From JALZVT01 sp039029135 (GTDB taxonomy: Bacteria > Pseudomonadota > Gammaproteobacteria > Pseudomonadales > Azotimanducaceae), in contig JBCCGT010000004.1 of NCBI GenBank assembly GCA_039029135.1, positions 124,001 to 188,000 of the forward strand: 64,000 bases of DNA, written 5' to 3'. Positions 33,048-43,700 of the stretch are shown here, piece by piece (positions within the stretch are counted from its first letter, which is position 1; every line of letters starts with the position of its first letter). The position numbers and the translations under genes are program-made. The notes beneath the pieces were generated by a model, which was not told the origin of the DNA, ran no database searches, and saw nothing but the letters and a program-made list of their open reading frames with translations.

Positions 33048-33515
33048 TTGACCGACCAACTCATCGGCTCCAGCGGAGCGCTGCGCATCGGCGCGGGCAC
33101 GCAGGTGAAGCTGCACTTCGCCATCTTGTTGGCCGGCGGCGAAGAGGTCGACTCGACCCGGCGCGGCAAGCCGGCCACGTTTGTGGTCGGCGATGGCAAC
33201 CTGCTGCCCGGTTTTGAGCGGGCGTTGTTCGGGCTCAAGGCAGGGGATGACGAGCAGCTGCGGATACCGGCGGCAGATGGTTTTGGCGAACGCAATCCGG
33301 GCAACGTGCGCGTATTGCCGCGCCGGGACTTTCCCGACGCCGACGCGCTGGAAGTGGGCTTGATGCTGTCCTTCGCAGCACCCGACGGCGAACTGCCGGG
33401 CGTGATCACGCGTATCTGGGAAGAAACGGTCGAGATGGACTTCAATCATCCGCTCGCCGGGCGCGACCTGATCTTCGACGTGTCCATCCTGAGCGTTGAA
33501 CCAGCGCCCGCCTGA
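33048..33515 (+). CDS. fkpB: FKBP-type peptidyl-prolyl isomerase (SlpA/FkpB)
   Basis: 155 residues. The FKBP domain has VDSTRRGKPATFVVGDGNLLPG, FERALFGLKAGDDEQLRIPA, AFGERNPGNV-type flap (here GFGERNPGNV) and DFNHPLAGRDLIFDVSI, the SlpA hallmark. It is a cytosolic isomerase and chaperone. I choose TTG 33048 because GGAG lies six bases before it and the length then matches E. coli FkpB (149); GTG 33015 is the alternative. ispH, normally next, is not here. Confidence 0.88.
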   Translation: MTDQLIGSSGALRIGAGTQVKLHFAILLAGGEEVDSTRRGKPATFVVGDGNLLPGFERALFGLKAGDDEQLRIPAADGFGERNPGNVRVLPRRDFPDADALEVGLMLSFAAPDGELPGVITRIWEETVEMDFNHPLAGRDLIFDVSILSVEPAPA

Positions 33516-33647
33516 ACGCGCCGCGCGAGGCTCGACGGGTCCGCAATCGCACGCGGCGTTGTGACGCGGTCGCGCGTCGGCGCGCTGCGGAATTCGGCAG
33601 ACTGATGCATTGACGAGACATAGATCCGCTAATCCACAGGAGGTGTT

Positions 33648-34097
33648 GTGATCGGCAGAACCCCAATTGACGCAGATGGCGCCCGGCGCAAGCGCCACGG
33701 CTTTACGCTGGTGGAGCTGTTGGTGGCCTTGGCCATTCTCGCGATCGTGTCGGCGATCGCGATTCCGGCGTACAACAGCTACAGCATTGAGACCTATCGC
33801 GGCGAAGCCAAGTCGGATCTGCTGCTGTGCGCGCAGGGACTGGAACGTTTTGCGAGTGAGAACTTCACCTACGTCGGCGGCGCCGACGGCAGCGGTGTGC
33901 TGGCCGCGCCGGTCTGTCAACCGTTGTCCGGCACGCGCTATGACATCACCGCGACGGTTGCCGCAGATACCTTCACGCTTACGGCGACGCCGAGGACGGG
34001 CATCATGTCGGGCGACGGTGCCCTGGAGTATGGCTCCAACGGCGTGCGGCGCTGGAACAAGTTCGACGGCGGTTGGCAGACGGGTTGGGAAGAGTAG
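33648..34097 (+). CDS. pilE: Type IV minor pilin PilE
   Basis: 149 residues. The prepilin leader of 18 residues ends RKRHG, cut before FTLVELLVALAILAIVSAIAIPAYNSY, with Glu5 of the mature protein. The C-terminal part matches PilE-like minor pilins, with a Cys pair (LLCAQG and APVCQP) for the disulfide D-region. The GTG start at 33648 has AGGAGG four bases upstream, which is close but strong. It would be assembled at the pilus tip with FimU, PilV, PilW and PilX. Confidence 0.85.
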   Translation: MIGRTPIDADGARRKRHGFTLVELLVALAILAIVSAIAIPAYNSYSIETYRGEAKSDLLLCAQGLERFASENFTYVGGADGSGVLAAPVCQPLSGTRYDITATVAADTFTLTATPRTGIMSGDGALEYGSNGVRRWNKFDGGWQTGWEE

Positions 34098-34149
34098 CGC
34101 CGTCAGACGCCGCTTTTTGTCAATCAAGATGCTCGATTCGGTGCGCGGC

Positions 34150-34246
34150 GCGGACCACTGACGCGCGCAATACGCGCCACTCATCGGAAACGGCTGGTGT
34201 CCTGCGCCGGCCCGCCTAGACTGCGATCCTGTGTCAGTGGTCCGCA
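34150..34246. repeat. Inverted repeat with 13-bp arms at the pilE/fimU junction
   Basis: GCGGACCACTGAC (34150-34162) and GTCAGTGGTCCGC (34234-34246) are perfect inverses separated by 71 bp. In RNA the stem extends to 16 bp with G-U pairs. It starts 53 bp after the pilE stop. No U run follows. It may be a terminator/attenuator, a small non-autonomous element or a rearrangement scar. The remaining 34098-34460 region (363 bp) has no gene. Confidence 0.75.
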
Positions 34247-34417
34247 CGCGGTAGGCGTACTCGTCCCGCCGGTAATCTGCACGACTACGGACTGGCCCAT
34301 CCTCTGGATCATCACCCGAGTTGGGGTCCGAAGTGTGACCGGCGGTGGCGCGGAGCTCAGACGCGATGAGCGCGCAATCGAAGTGCGCAATCTGAACGCA
34401 CACTCGGAGCGTGCGAG

Positions 34418-34450
34418 AAGCGCCGGATAAGCGCCTGAAAAGCGCCTGAA
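34418..34450 (+). repeat. 11-bp tandem repeat, three copies, before fimU
   Basis: AAGCGCCGGAT is followed by two copies of AAGCGCCTGAA and then AAGAGAG, directly in front of ATG 34461. Confidence 0.82.
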
Positions 34451-34460
34451 AAGAGAGTCT

Positions 34461-35081
34461 ATGTACCGATCGAACCCCTCAATCCCCGGGGGAATGCCTG
34501 GGGACAGGCATCCAGCAGGGTGGGGAACCAACCCTGTCAGGCCAACGCCGGCGACCGTGGGCGCGCGTCGCGCGGCGGTCAATCGGGCGCGCGGCTTCAC
34601 CCTGCTCGAACTCATCGTCGCGCTCGCCGTCGCGTCGATACTCATCGGCATCGCGATTCCGGCGTTCAACGGCTTTGTCGCCCAAACCAACCTGACGCGG
34701 GCTGCGAATACCTTCGCCGGCGCCATCGCCTACGCGCGCTCCGAATCGACGCGGCGCGGCGGCGTCGTGAGCCTGCAGGCACAGGCCGGCGACTCGGATG
34801 ACGAGTGGGGCGCTGGCTATTGTGTCGTCGTGGGTACGCCCGGTGACTGCAGCGCGCCGCTACAGTCCTTCGATGCCGCCGATCGCGCGGCGCTGGACGG
34901 CATCGGCGCGCTGAACGACGTGAGCACGCTGAGCTTTAACGCGCGCGGTCTGCTGACCCTCGGGCAGGCCGGAACGCTCGAACTGTGCAGCGACGACGAA
35001 CTCGAGAATCCGGGTCGACTGATCGATATCTCGCTGATCGGGCGAGTCTCAATATCGGAGTTAACGTGCACATCAACATAA
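34461..35081 (+). CDS. fimU: Type IV minor pilin FimU (GspH/FimT type)
   Basis: 206 residues. The prepilin site is NRARG before FTLLELIVALAVASILIGIAI, with Glu5. The leader is 45 residues if ATG 34461 is used, which is long; GTG 34557 would give a normal 13-residue leader, but neither has a good ribosome-binding site. The mature part is GspH-like with ARSESTRRGG and a Cys-containing region. It is the first gene of the pilV-pilW-pilX-pilY1 unit and overlaps pilV. Confidence 0.82.
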   Translation: MYRSNPSIPGGMPGDRHPAGWGTNPVRPTPATVGARRAAVNRARGFTLLELIVALAVASILIGIAIPAFNGFVAQTNLTRAANTFAGAIAYARSESTRRGGVVSLQAQAGDSDDEWGAGYCVVVGTPGDCSAPLQSFDAADRAALDGIGALNDVSTLSFNARGLLTLGQAGTLELCSDDELENPGRLIDISLIGRVSISELTCTST

Positions 35082-35623
35082 TGCGGACGATGCGCCGCCG
35101 GGGCCGGACGCGCGCGCGTGGCTTTTCCATGATCGAACTGCTCGTGGCCGTGCTGGTGATGGGCATCGGCGTGCTCGGCATCACGGGGCTGCAGATGGTG
35201 AGCCTGCAGAACAACCGCGGCGCGCTGTTGCGCTCCGAGGCCGTGATGCTCGCCTACGACATGCTCGATCGAATCCGTGCAAACCCGACTGGCGTGCCTG
35301 CCGGTGCCAGCTATGGCGGCACCGCCATCGGCGACGCACCGCCCGGTGGCACCAACTGTCAGGCGAACAACTGCAGTTCTGCGGAGATGGTTCAGTTTGA
35401 CCTGTCCGTCTGGAAGTGCGCCCTCGGCAGCTATCTGGAGAACGGCGTCTGCACCGCGTTTCACGGCAACGGCGTGTTGCCGCCGCCCACCGAGCAGCCC
35501 GGTCTACCTAACGGGGATGGCAGCATCGCGGTCAACGGTGTCTCCGGCGTCGTCACCGTCACCGTGCGCTGGTCGGACCCCAACCTGGGTCAGCGCGAGA
35601 TCGTCGTGGAGTCGCAGGGATGA
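35066..35623 (+). CDS. pilV: Type IV minor pilin PilV
   Basis: 185 residues. The leader ends RTRARG before FSMIELLVAVLVMGIGVLGITGLQ with Glu5. It has the Cys cluster GGTNCQANNCSSAE and WKCALGSYLENGVCTAF seen in PilV-type minor pilins. GTG 35066 has GGAG five bases upstream; ATG 35081 (TAATG overlap with fimU) is the alternative. Tip-complex core component. Confidence 0.85.
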   Translation: MHINIMRTMRRRGRTRARGFSMIELLVAVLVMGIGVLGITGLQMVSLQNNRGALLRSEAVMLAYDMLDRIRANPTGVPAGASYGGTAIGDAPPGGTNCQANNCSSAEMVQFDLSVWKCALGSYLENGVCTAFHGNGVLPPPTEQPGLPNGDGSIAVNGVSGVVTVTVRWSDPNLGQREIVVESQG

Positions 35624-36726
35624 GGGCGAACCGACGCAGTCTGCGGCTGGGCGTGCGACGTGCCAGCGCCGGCTTCTCACTGATCGAATTGATGATCGCT
35701 CTGACGCTCGGGCTGGTGGTCACCGCGGGCATCGTGCAGCTCTTTGTCGGCAACAACCGCACGAACGAGTTGATCAACGGTCAGTCGAGATTGCAGGAGA
35801 GCGCGCGCTACGCGCTGGATTTCATGTCTCGTTCAACGCGCAACGCCGGGTTCTACGGCTGCGATCCTGACGATGACAAGATCTACAACACGCTCAACGC
35901 CGATTGGAACCAGCTGTTCGAGCTCGATCTGCAGGTGCCTGTCGAGGGCTTCGACGGCACGGGTGCAGGCAACGCCATCGGCGACTGGACGCCGACCCTC
36001 AACGAACTGCCGCGCAATGCCGGCGGCAGTTCGCCGAACGCCATCATCGCGGGCAACGGCATCGATATCGACTCGCTAGTACCGAGCTCCGATATTCTCG
36101 TCGTTCGCTACCAAGTGCCGCCGGGGCACCGGATTGCGACCATGGTTGCACCCTTCGATGATCCGATCGTGGAAGACAACGGCAACGTCGGCTTCGAAAA
36201 CGGTGACTACGCGGTCATTAGCAACTGTGAGCAGGCGGCGCTGTTTCAGGTGACCAACGTCAGTTCCGGTGGCGGCGGTGTCACCCTGACCCGCGGCACG
36301 GGTGTCGGCGTGTACGCCAATTCTGCCGCCAAGTCGCTGTCGGAAATCGGCATTGAGTACGGTAATGCATTCGACGACCAGGGCAGCGTGGTGTCAGAGA
36401 TCGTCGCCGACATTTACTTCGTTGCGGATGGCGCCGGTTCGAACAATCGCGGCGCCGTCACCCAGGCCCTGTGGCGCAAACGAGGTACCGATGCCCCGCT
36501 CGAGTTGGTAGAGGGCATCAGCGATCTGCAGGTGCTGTTTGGCATCGACACGACGCCCAACGACAATCTGTCGTCTGCGAACCGCTACGTACCCTTTGGC
36601 GGCGTCGGCACCAATCAGATTCGTAGCGTTCGGGTCACGATCGAAGCCAACACCATCGACGTGGTGTCAGACGCGGCAACGCCGATCAGTCGCAGATTCA
36701 CTCAAACCATCAACGTGCGGAACTAG
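35620..36726 (+). CDS. pilW: Type IV minor pilin PilW
   Basis: 368 residues, the size of Pseudomonas-like PilW. The leader ends RASAG before FSLIELMIALTLGLVVTAGI with Glu5. STRNAGFYGCDPDDD is the conserved PilW segment, and the large beta-rich body has NDQ-rich loops. It overlaps pilV by 4 bp (ATGA). Expected to sit in the priming complex between PilX/PilY1 and the shaft. Confidence 0.86.
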   Translation: MRANRRSLRLGVRRASAGFSLIELMIALTLGLVVTAGIVQLFVGNNRTNELINGQSRLQESARYALDFMSRSTRNAGFYGCDPDDDKIYNTLNADWNQLFELDLQVPVEGFDGTGAGNAIGDWTPTLNELPRNAGGSSPNAIIAGNGIDIDSLVPSSDILVVRYQVPPGHRIATMVAPFDDPIVEDNGNVGFENGDYAVISNCEQAALFQVTNVSSGGGGVTLTRGTGVGVYANSAAKSLSEIGIEYGNAFDDQGSVVSEIVADIYFVADGAGSNNRGAVTQALWRKRGTDAPLELVEGISDLQVLFGIDTTPNDNLSSANRYVPFGGVGTNQIRSVRVTIEANTIDVVSDAATPISRRFTQTINVRN

Positions 36727-36729
36727 GCC

Positions 36730-37341
36730 ATGAGCAGCGTGCAAGCACAGCCCCGACTGACCCGCGTCTACTCGCTGATGGCCGCGAGTCCGCGGTGGCT
36801 CGCCCTGGTTGGGCGCAAGCAGCAAGGGATCGCGCTCTTTATCAGCCTGGTGCTGCTGCTCGTCCTGACTATCGTCGGCGTCTCGTCGGTGCAGTCGACC
36901 AGTCTGGAGGAGCGCATGGCGCGCAACGCGCATGACAGCGTGCTGGCGTTCCAGGCGGCCGAGAGCGCCCTGCGCCAGGCCGAGACCTGGCTGCTCGCAA
37001 ACGCGCCGCTGCCGGGCCAGTTTACGCCCGCGGGTGCGAATGGCCTGTGGGAAACCGCGCCCTTCGGCGTTTCGCCGCGCTGGGAGGATGCGGGTGTCTG
37101 GACCGGCACAACCAGCGTCCAGGTACCCGTTGCGCTGCAAAAAGTTGACGCGCAGCCGCGCTACATCATCGAGTATGTGGCGACCGTGGTGCAGGACGAC
37201 AACCCCTTTGAGGTCGGTCGTGGCGCCGGTTCCAACCTGTCCGAAGAGATCAACGTGTTTCGCGTGACCGCACGCGGTGTCGGTGGCAGCGCGAACGCGC
37301 AAGTCCTGCTGCAAAGCAGCTTTGGTATGCAGGCCCCCTAG
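36730..37341 (+). CDS. pilX: Type IV minor pilin PilX
   Basis: 203 residues. The processing site is RKQQG before IALFISLVLLLVLTIVGVSS. As in other PilX and GspK proteins the mature residue 5 is not Glu, consistent with a tip position. TSLEERMARNAHDSVLAFQAAESALRQAE (about 56-84, key ERMA.N and FQAAESALR) is the PilX_N signature. It lies 3 bp after pilW. It recruits PilY1 to the tip, whose gene starts 416 bp later. Confidence 0.86.
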   Translation: MSSVQAQPRLTRVYSLMAASPRWLALVGRKQQGIALFISLVLLLVLTIVGVSSVQSTSLEERMARNAHDSVLAFQAAESALRQAETWLLANAPLPGQFTPAGANGLWETAPFGVSPRWEDAGVWTGTTSVQVPVALQKVDAQPRYIIEYVATVVQDDNPFEVGRGAGSNLSEEINVFRVTARGVGGSANAQVLLQSSFGMQAP

Positions 37342-37757
37342 CCGCAGACGCGGTGCCCCATCCGGTCGGCGTCAGTTTTGGCCCGCCAAAACACAACTAG
37401 TTTGCTCTTATTCCGCCGCACGATGGCGCCAACGCGCCCCGCCTGCTGTCAACAACACGTCACTTCGGCGGTCGATTCTGCCGTTCGTCGGGAAGCGCTT
37501 TAAACGACTGTGAGGCGATGGAAACATCGGTGTCGGAATGGGCGAGGGACCCCAACTGCTGACCTGGCTAGTCGGACCAGCCCCCGCCCGAAGCCAACCT
37601 ATTTCGCAGCGTCGCCCCGGGGACAGGGCGGTAGCGACAGCAACCTCTAGGGATGCAGGCCACAGGCACGACTCGCTTCGTCGCCGGCGCCCCTGAACGA
37701 GAGGCCAGCAGGCGAGTCGACGCAGCCTGCAGTCGCATACGGCAGGAGTTTCGCCAC
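37342..37757 (+). other. Intergenic leader of pilY1, about 415 bp
   Basis: Two small hairpins stand out: GTTTTGG-CCCG-CCAAAAC (37375-37392), 34 bp after pilX, and CGATG-GAAA-CATCG (37516-37529) with a GNRA tetraloop. A weak Shine-Dalgarno match is at the end. I do not see the conserved blocks of the c-di-GMP (GEMM) riboswitch, which sometimes precedes pilY1. No protein-coding gene is supported. Confidence 0.45.
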
Positions 37758-40700
37758 ATGAAGCCTTGGATCCATCAGCAGTTTGGGCATCGCTGGCTGG
37801 CTGGTTTGTCGATGTGGCTGCTGAGTGCTGCTGCCGCCGCGCTGCCGCCGACCTACGACAGTTCGCTGGATAACGTCGATTTCGATGAGGACGACAGCCT
37901 CGTTGTCGATCTGTTCCCGGCCTTCGACGATCCGGACGGCGACAACAACCTGATGGATTTCTCTTCCGCCGCACCTTCGCCAGGCGGTGTTCTGACCAGC
38001 GCGCACAGTGGGGCGCGGGGTCGTACCCTGACGCTCACCGGACTCGCAGACGCTAACGGCGTCGTGTCGCTGCTCGTGACAGCAACCGATCAGGGCGGCG
38101 AGAGCACCAATTTCACCATGACGATTACGGTGAACGCGCTCAACGACGCGCCGCAGCTAGATGTTGCGCTGGGTACGCTCGATGTCGACGAAGACGATGG
38201 GTCCCTATCTGACATCGATCTCGAGAATCACTTCAGCGATATCGAGGGCGATGCGCTGACCTTCAGCATCCTGTCGAACCTGCCGGCCGGTGTGATCGAC
38301 GCATCGATCGATGACGAAGATCTGGAACTGAGCACGATCGCCAATGCCAACGGCACCGTGTCGATCGTGGTCGAGGCGCGCGATTCGTCCGGCGCCACCG
38401 AGCAGGACACGCTGACGGTTAACGTTGCGGCGATCAACGATGACCCGCAGCTCGACGTCGCGCTGGGCACGCTCGACGTCGACGAAGACGAAGCGTCCAT
38501 TGCTTCGATCGACCTGACGACGCACTTTAGCGACCTCGATGGGGATGCGCTGACGTTCAGCATTCTCTCAAACAGCCCCTCTGGCGTGATCGGCGCGTCC
38601 GTTAGCGGCGACGATCTGGACTTCACGGCGATCGCAAACGCTAACGGATCGGCATCGATCCTGATCGAGGCGCGTGATCCATCCGGCGCCACAGAGCAGG
38701 ACACGCTGACGGTGAATGTCGCGGCCATCAACGATGCGCCGGTGGAGGTTTCGCCGCTCGGCACGCTGAACGTCAACGAAGACCAGTCATCGATATCGCC
38801 GATCAACCTGCTGCCCGTGTTCTCCGATCCTGACGGCGACGCGCTGACCTTCTCCGTCAGCAGTAATCTGCCCGCAGGCGTGATTGCTGCCGCGGTCGTC
38901 GGCAACAATCTTGAGCTGACGGCCATCGCCGACGCCAACGGCAGCGCGGACGTCGTCGTCGAGGCCCGCGATCCGAGCGGTGCCACCGATACCAGCACGC
39001 TGACCGTCAACGTCGCCGCGTTGAACGACGGGCCGCAGCTCGACGTCGCGCTGGGCACGCTCGACGTCGACGAAGACGAAGCGTCCATTGCTTCGATCGA
39101 CCTGACGACGCACTTCAGCGACCTCGACGGCGATGCGCTGACGTTCAGTATTCTCTCGAACAATCCAGTTGGCGTGATCGGGGCGGCGATTTCCGGCGAC
39201 GATCTGGACCTGACCGCCATCGCGAACGCTAACGGCTCGGCGTCGATCCTGATCGAGGCGCGCGATCCGTCCGGCGCCACCGAACAGGACACGCTGACGG
39301 TGAACGTCGCGGCCATCAACGATGCGCCGGTGGAGGTTTCGCCGCTCGGCACGCTGAACATCAATGAAGACCAATCGTCGATATCGCCGATCAACCTACT
39401 GCCGGTATTCTCCGATGTGGACGGCGACGCGCTGACCTTTTCCGTGAGCAGCAATCTGCCCGCGGGTGTGATCGTCGCGGCGGTCGTCGGCAACAATCTG
39501 GAGCTGACGGCGATCGCGGACGCCAACGGTAGTGCAGACGTCGTCGTCGAGGCTCGGGATCCGAGCGGCGCGACCGACACCAGCACGCTGACGGTCAACG
39601 TCGCGGCGCTGAACGATGCTCCGACGCTGGATGTCGCGCTGGGCACGCTCAACGTCAACGAAGATCAGGCTGGCATAGGCTCTATCGACCTGACAACGCA
39701 CTTCAGCGACATCGACGGGGATGCGCTGACGTTCAGCATCCTCTCGAACAATCCAGGTGGCGTGATCGGGGCGGCGATCTCCGGCGACGATCTGGACCTG
39801 ACCGCCATCGCGGACGCGAACGGCACTGCGTCTATCCTGATCGAGGCGCGCGATCCGTCCGGCGCCACCGAGCAGGACACGCTTACGATAAACGTAGCGG
39901 CCATCAACGACGCGCCTACCGAGGTCTCGCCCCTTGGCACGCTGAACATCAACGAAGACGAGTCGTCGATCACGCCGATCAACCTGCTGCCGGTGTTTAC
40001 TGACGTCGACGGCGACGCGCTGGTCTTCTCCGTGACCAGTAATCTGCCCGCGGGCGTGATTGCGGCGGCGGTCGTCGGCAACAATCTGGAGCTGACGGCC
40101 ATCGCCAACGCCAACGGCAGCGCGGACGTCGTCGTCGAGGCCCGCGATCCGAGCGGCGCGACCGACACCAGCACGCTGACCGTCAACGTCGCGCCGGTCA
40201 ACGATCCGCCGGCAGTGACGACCGCTCTGGGTACCCTCGACGTCGACGAGGACGAGCCGACGATTGCGTCGATCGATCTGACGACTCACTTCGACGACAT
40301 CGACGGCGACGCTCTGACGTTCAGCATCGTCTCCAACAATCCCGGCGGTGTAATCAACGCGACCGTCTCCGGTGATGATCTGGATTTGACCGCCATTGCG
40401 GACGCGAACGGGACGGCGTCGATCCTGATCGAGGCGCGCGATCCGTCGGGCTCGACCGCGCAGGATACGCTGACCGTCAACGTGGGGCCGGTCGACGATG
40501 CGCCGCGCGAGGTCAGTCCGCTGGGCTCTCTGACTGTCAACGAAGACCAGCTCTCGATCCCGCCCTTCGATCTGCTGACGGTCTTTACCGAAGTCGAGGG
40601 CGAGGCGCTCACGTTCGCGGTGCTCTCCAACGTACCGGCGGGAATCATTGACGCCCAGGTGCTGGGCGCGAACCTGGAACTCGACACGCTGCTGAACCAA

Positions 40701-43700
40701 AACGGCACGGCGACGATTCTGGTAGAGGCCAGCGATCCAGGCGGTCAGACTGCCACCAGCACGCTGACGGTAGACGTGCTGCCCGTTAACGATCCGCCGG
40801 ACGTTGTCTTGCCCCCGTCCACCATAACGGCCAACGAGGACGACGGTTTTGTGGGCATGGGTAATCTGAGCACGGTGTTCTCGGATCTGGATGGCGATGT
40901 CCTGACCTATTCGATCCAGTCGATTGCGCCCGCGGGGATCGTCACCGCGACGCTGTTTGGTTCGAACCTGGCGGTGTTCACGGTCGCTAACGGATTTGGC
41001 ACGGCCGTCGTGACGCTCCGCGCCACCGATCCAGGCGGCCTGTTTGTAGAGCAAACGCTCACCGTCGACATTGCGCCGATCAACGATCAGCCGACTCTCG
41101 ACGTGCCGTTTGGAGACGTCACCTACAACGAGGACTTTTCGGGTGCGCCGTCAGTTGATCTGGACACCTACTTCAGCGATATCGAAGACGCGACGCTGAC
41201 CTATACCGTGCAGGCGAATGTGCCCGCGGGGTTGGTGAATGCGACCATCTCCGGCAGCACCTTTGAGCTGACCTCTATTGCCGATGCGAACGGCACGGGC
41301 AGCATCACCGTGCGCGCAACGGACAGCGAAGGGCTGTTCGCCGAAGGGACGCTGGGCGTTGAGATCCTGGCGATCAACGATGCGCCGCGCGTAGACGTGC
41401 CGATGGGCACGGTGTTGACCGACGAAGATACGCCGGCGCAACGTATCTTGATGAACAACGTTTTCATGGACCCGGAAGGCGATCCGCTGAGCTATGTCAT
41501 TACCGACGTCACGCCGGCCTCGGGCATTGCCTCGCCGTTCCTGCTCGCCGGGATCGAGCTGATTCTGCAGACCGATGCCGACGCCAACGGCACGGTTACG
41601 GTGACGGTCGAGGCCGAAGATCCCCAGGGAGAGACCGTGACTGACACGGTTACCCTGATCGTCGCACCGGTGAACGATCCGCCGGTTGCGATCAGCCCGA
41701 CGAACTCTGTCGCTCATCCGGAGGACCTTCTTGGGCTGCAAACGGTTGATGGTTCCCCGTGGTTCGATGATCCCGACTTTGCGAACGGCGACACGCTGAC
41801 CTTCTCGCTGGGAACGACTGGGGGCGACGCGGTACTCAGCGACATCGGCGTATCCGGTGCTGGCGTCATCAGCTACCGAATCGTGCCCGCGATGGCCGGT
41901 ACCGGTACCATCTCGATTGTTGCGACGGACACGGCCGGCGAGGCCATAGACGCCCTGCTCAGCGTCGTCGTCACGGGTGTCAACGATGTGCCCGTACTCG
42001 TCAGCGCGCCGCCTCCCGCATCTATTGCAGAAGATCTTGGACCGCTGGTCATCGACTTCACCGGCGTCTTCTTCGACGAGGACGTCGCGCTGCAGGGCGA
42101 CCTGCTCACGCTGACTGTGGATGGTGGCCCGACCACGCCGCTCGGCGAGGCAACGTTCGCTGGCGAGACCTTCACGCTGGCGCTGACGCCGGACTTTAAC
42201 GGGTCCGCGACGCTTGCGATCACGGCGACTGACCTGTTCGGCGAAACCGCCAGCACCACAATTGACATCACCGTCACCCCGGAACCGGACGCGCCCTTCG
42301 TTGCTAACCCTATGGGCACGCAGACCGTCTTCGAGGACGGCGCCGACTTCGTCTTTGATCTCACGGCGGTATTCGATGATGTGGATATCACGCGCGAGGG
42401 CGACTCGCTCTCCTACGCCATTGTTGGCGGTTTGCCGTCGCCGCTCTTTACGGCATCGGTGACGACCAGTCCCTCCTCGCCGACGGGCGGCACGTTAACG
42501 GTTAATCTGACGCCGGACGCCATCGGCACGGGACCGATCGAGATCGAGGCGACGGATACGACGGGTCGCACGGTGCGCGACACGCTGTCGCTGGAGATTC
42601 AGGAAGTCGTGGCCATCGCTGTCAACGACACCGCGACGATGAACGAGGGTGACGGTACGACCGACTTCGTAGACATCGATGTGCTGGCCAATGATATCGA
42701 AGGCGACCCTGTAACCGAGGTCGTCGCCACGGGCCGCAGTTGGACGATCGCCGGCGTCGAATACACCGATGCCTCAAGCTCTGATCCGACGACCCAGATC
42801 GACGGTACGGGTACCGAGATCACGCTGCCAAATGCGAACGTACAGATTCTACCGAGCGGCCTGATCCGCTACACGCCGAAGAACAACTATAGCGGTGCTG
42901 ATTTCTTCGAGTACACGATACGCGACGGCGACGGCGACGAGTCGATCGGTCGCGTTGACGTCACCGTTGTGTCCGTCAACGAGGCGCCGGAAGTCAGCAC
43001 GTCGCCGAGCTACAACATCACCCAGGCGGAGTTTCTGGATGTGGTTGCGGAGGGTGGCCTGACGGCATTCGGCTTCGACCCGGACGGCGACCCGCTGATC
43101 GTCCTTCAGCTCACAACGCCAGATCCGCTGGTGACGGACGCCTTCAGCTTCTCGCCGGACGGCTCCTTCAGTTGGACGCCGGACCCATCATTTGTTGGCA
43201 CGGTGAGCTTTGATATTCAGTTCTCCGACGGTTCTCTGGTCTCGCCGACCGTGTCCGTCACGATCGACGTCGGCGCCACTCCGCCGCCGCCGCCGGCGCC
43301 ACCGGCAGGCGAAGTCGAATTCGACATGAATCTCGCCGACGTGCCGCTCGAAGACGCAGTATCCACCGAGGCCAACGTACTGCTGATGATGGATGACTCG
43401 GGCAGTATGGATTGGGACATGATGACCAACCAGAGTTCCGGCTTGTTCCTGATGATCAACAATGCTCGTCAGGCGGGCACTCGCTGGTCTGGTCGCTACT
43501 ACTACTACATCTTCTCGCTGTCCACGAATATCTACACGTGGGTACCGATTCTGCCGGCCCAGGAAAGCTTAGATGCGGACCCCGACTTCGTAGGCAATGA
43601 CTATGGTGTCTGGCGAGCGCGCAGCGCGCAGTATAGTTCTACCTACTACAATCCGGCGATTGAGTACTTGCCGTGGCGAGGATTGGATCGCGGAAATCAG

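Noticed and set aside
33516..33647. Sigma-54 promoter before pilE
   Set aside because: The closest match, GG then GC near 33595-33608, has a 9-base rather than 10-base spacing and no TGGC/TTGC context.
37342..37757. c-di-GMP (GEMM) riboswitch before pilY1
   Set aside because: A GNRA-capped stem is present, but the conserved GEMM blocks around it are not found.
38228..41054. Long open frames of 476 and 552 codons on the minus strand inside pilY1
   Set aside because: They follow from the regular codon pattern of the repeats on the plus strand, lack ribosome-binding sites and have low-complexity Ser/Ala- or Arg/Asp-rich composition.
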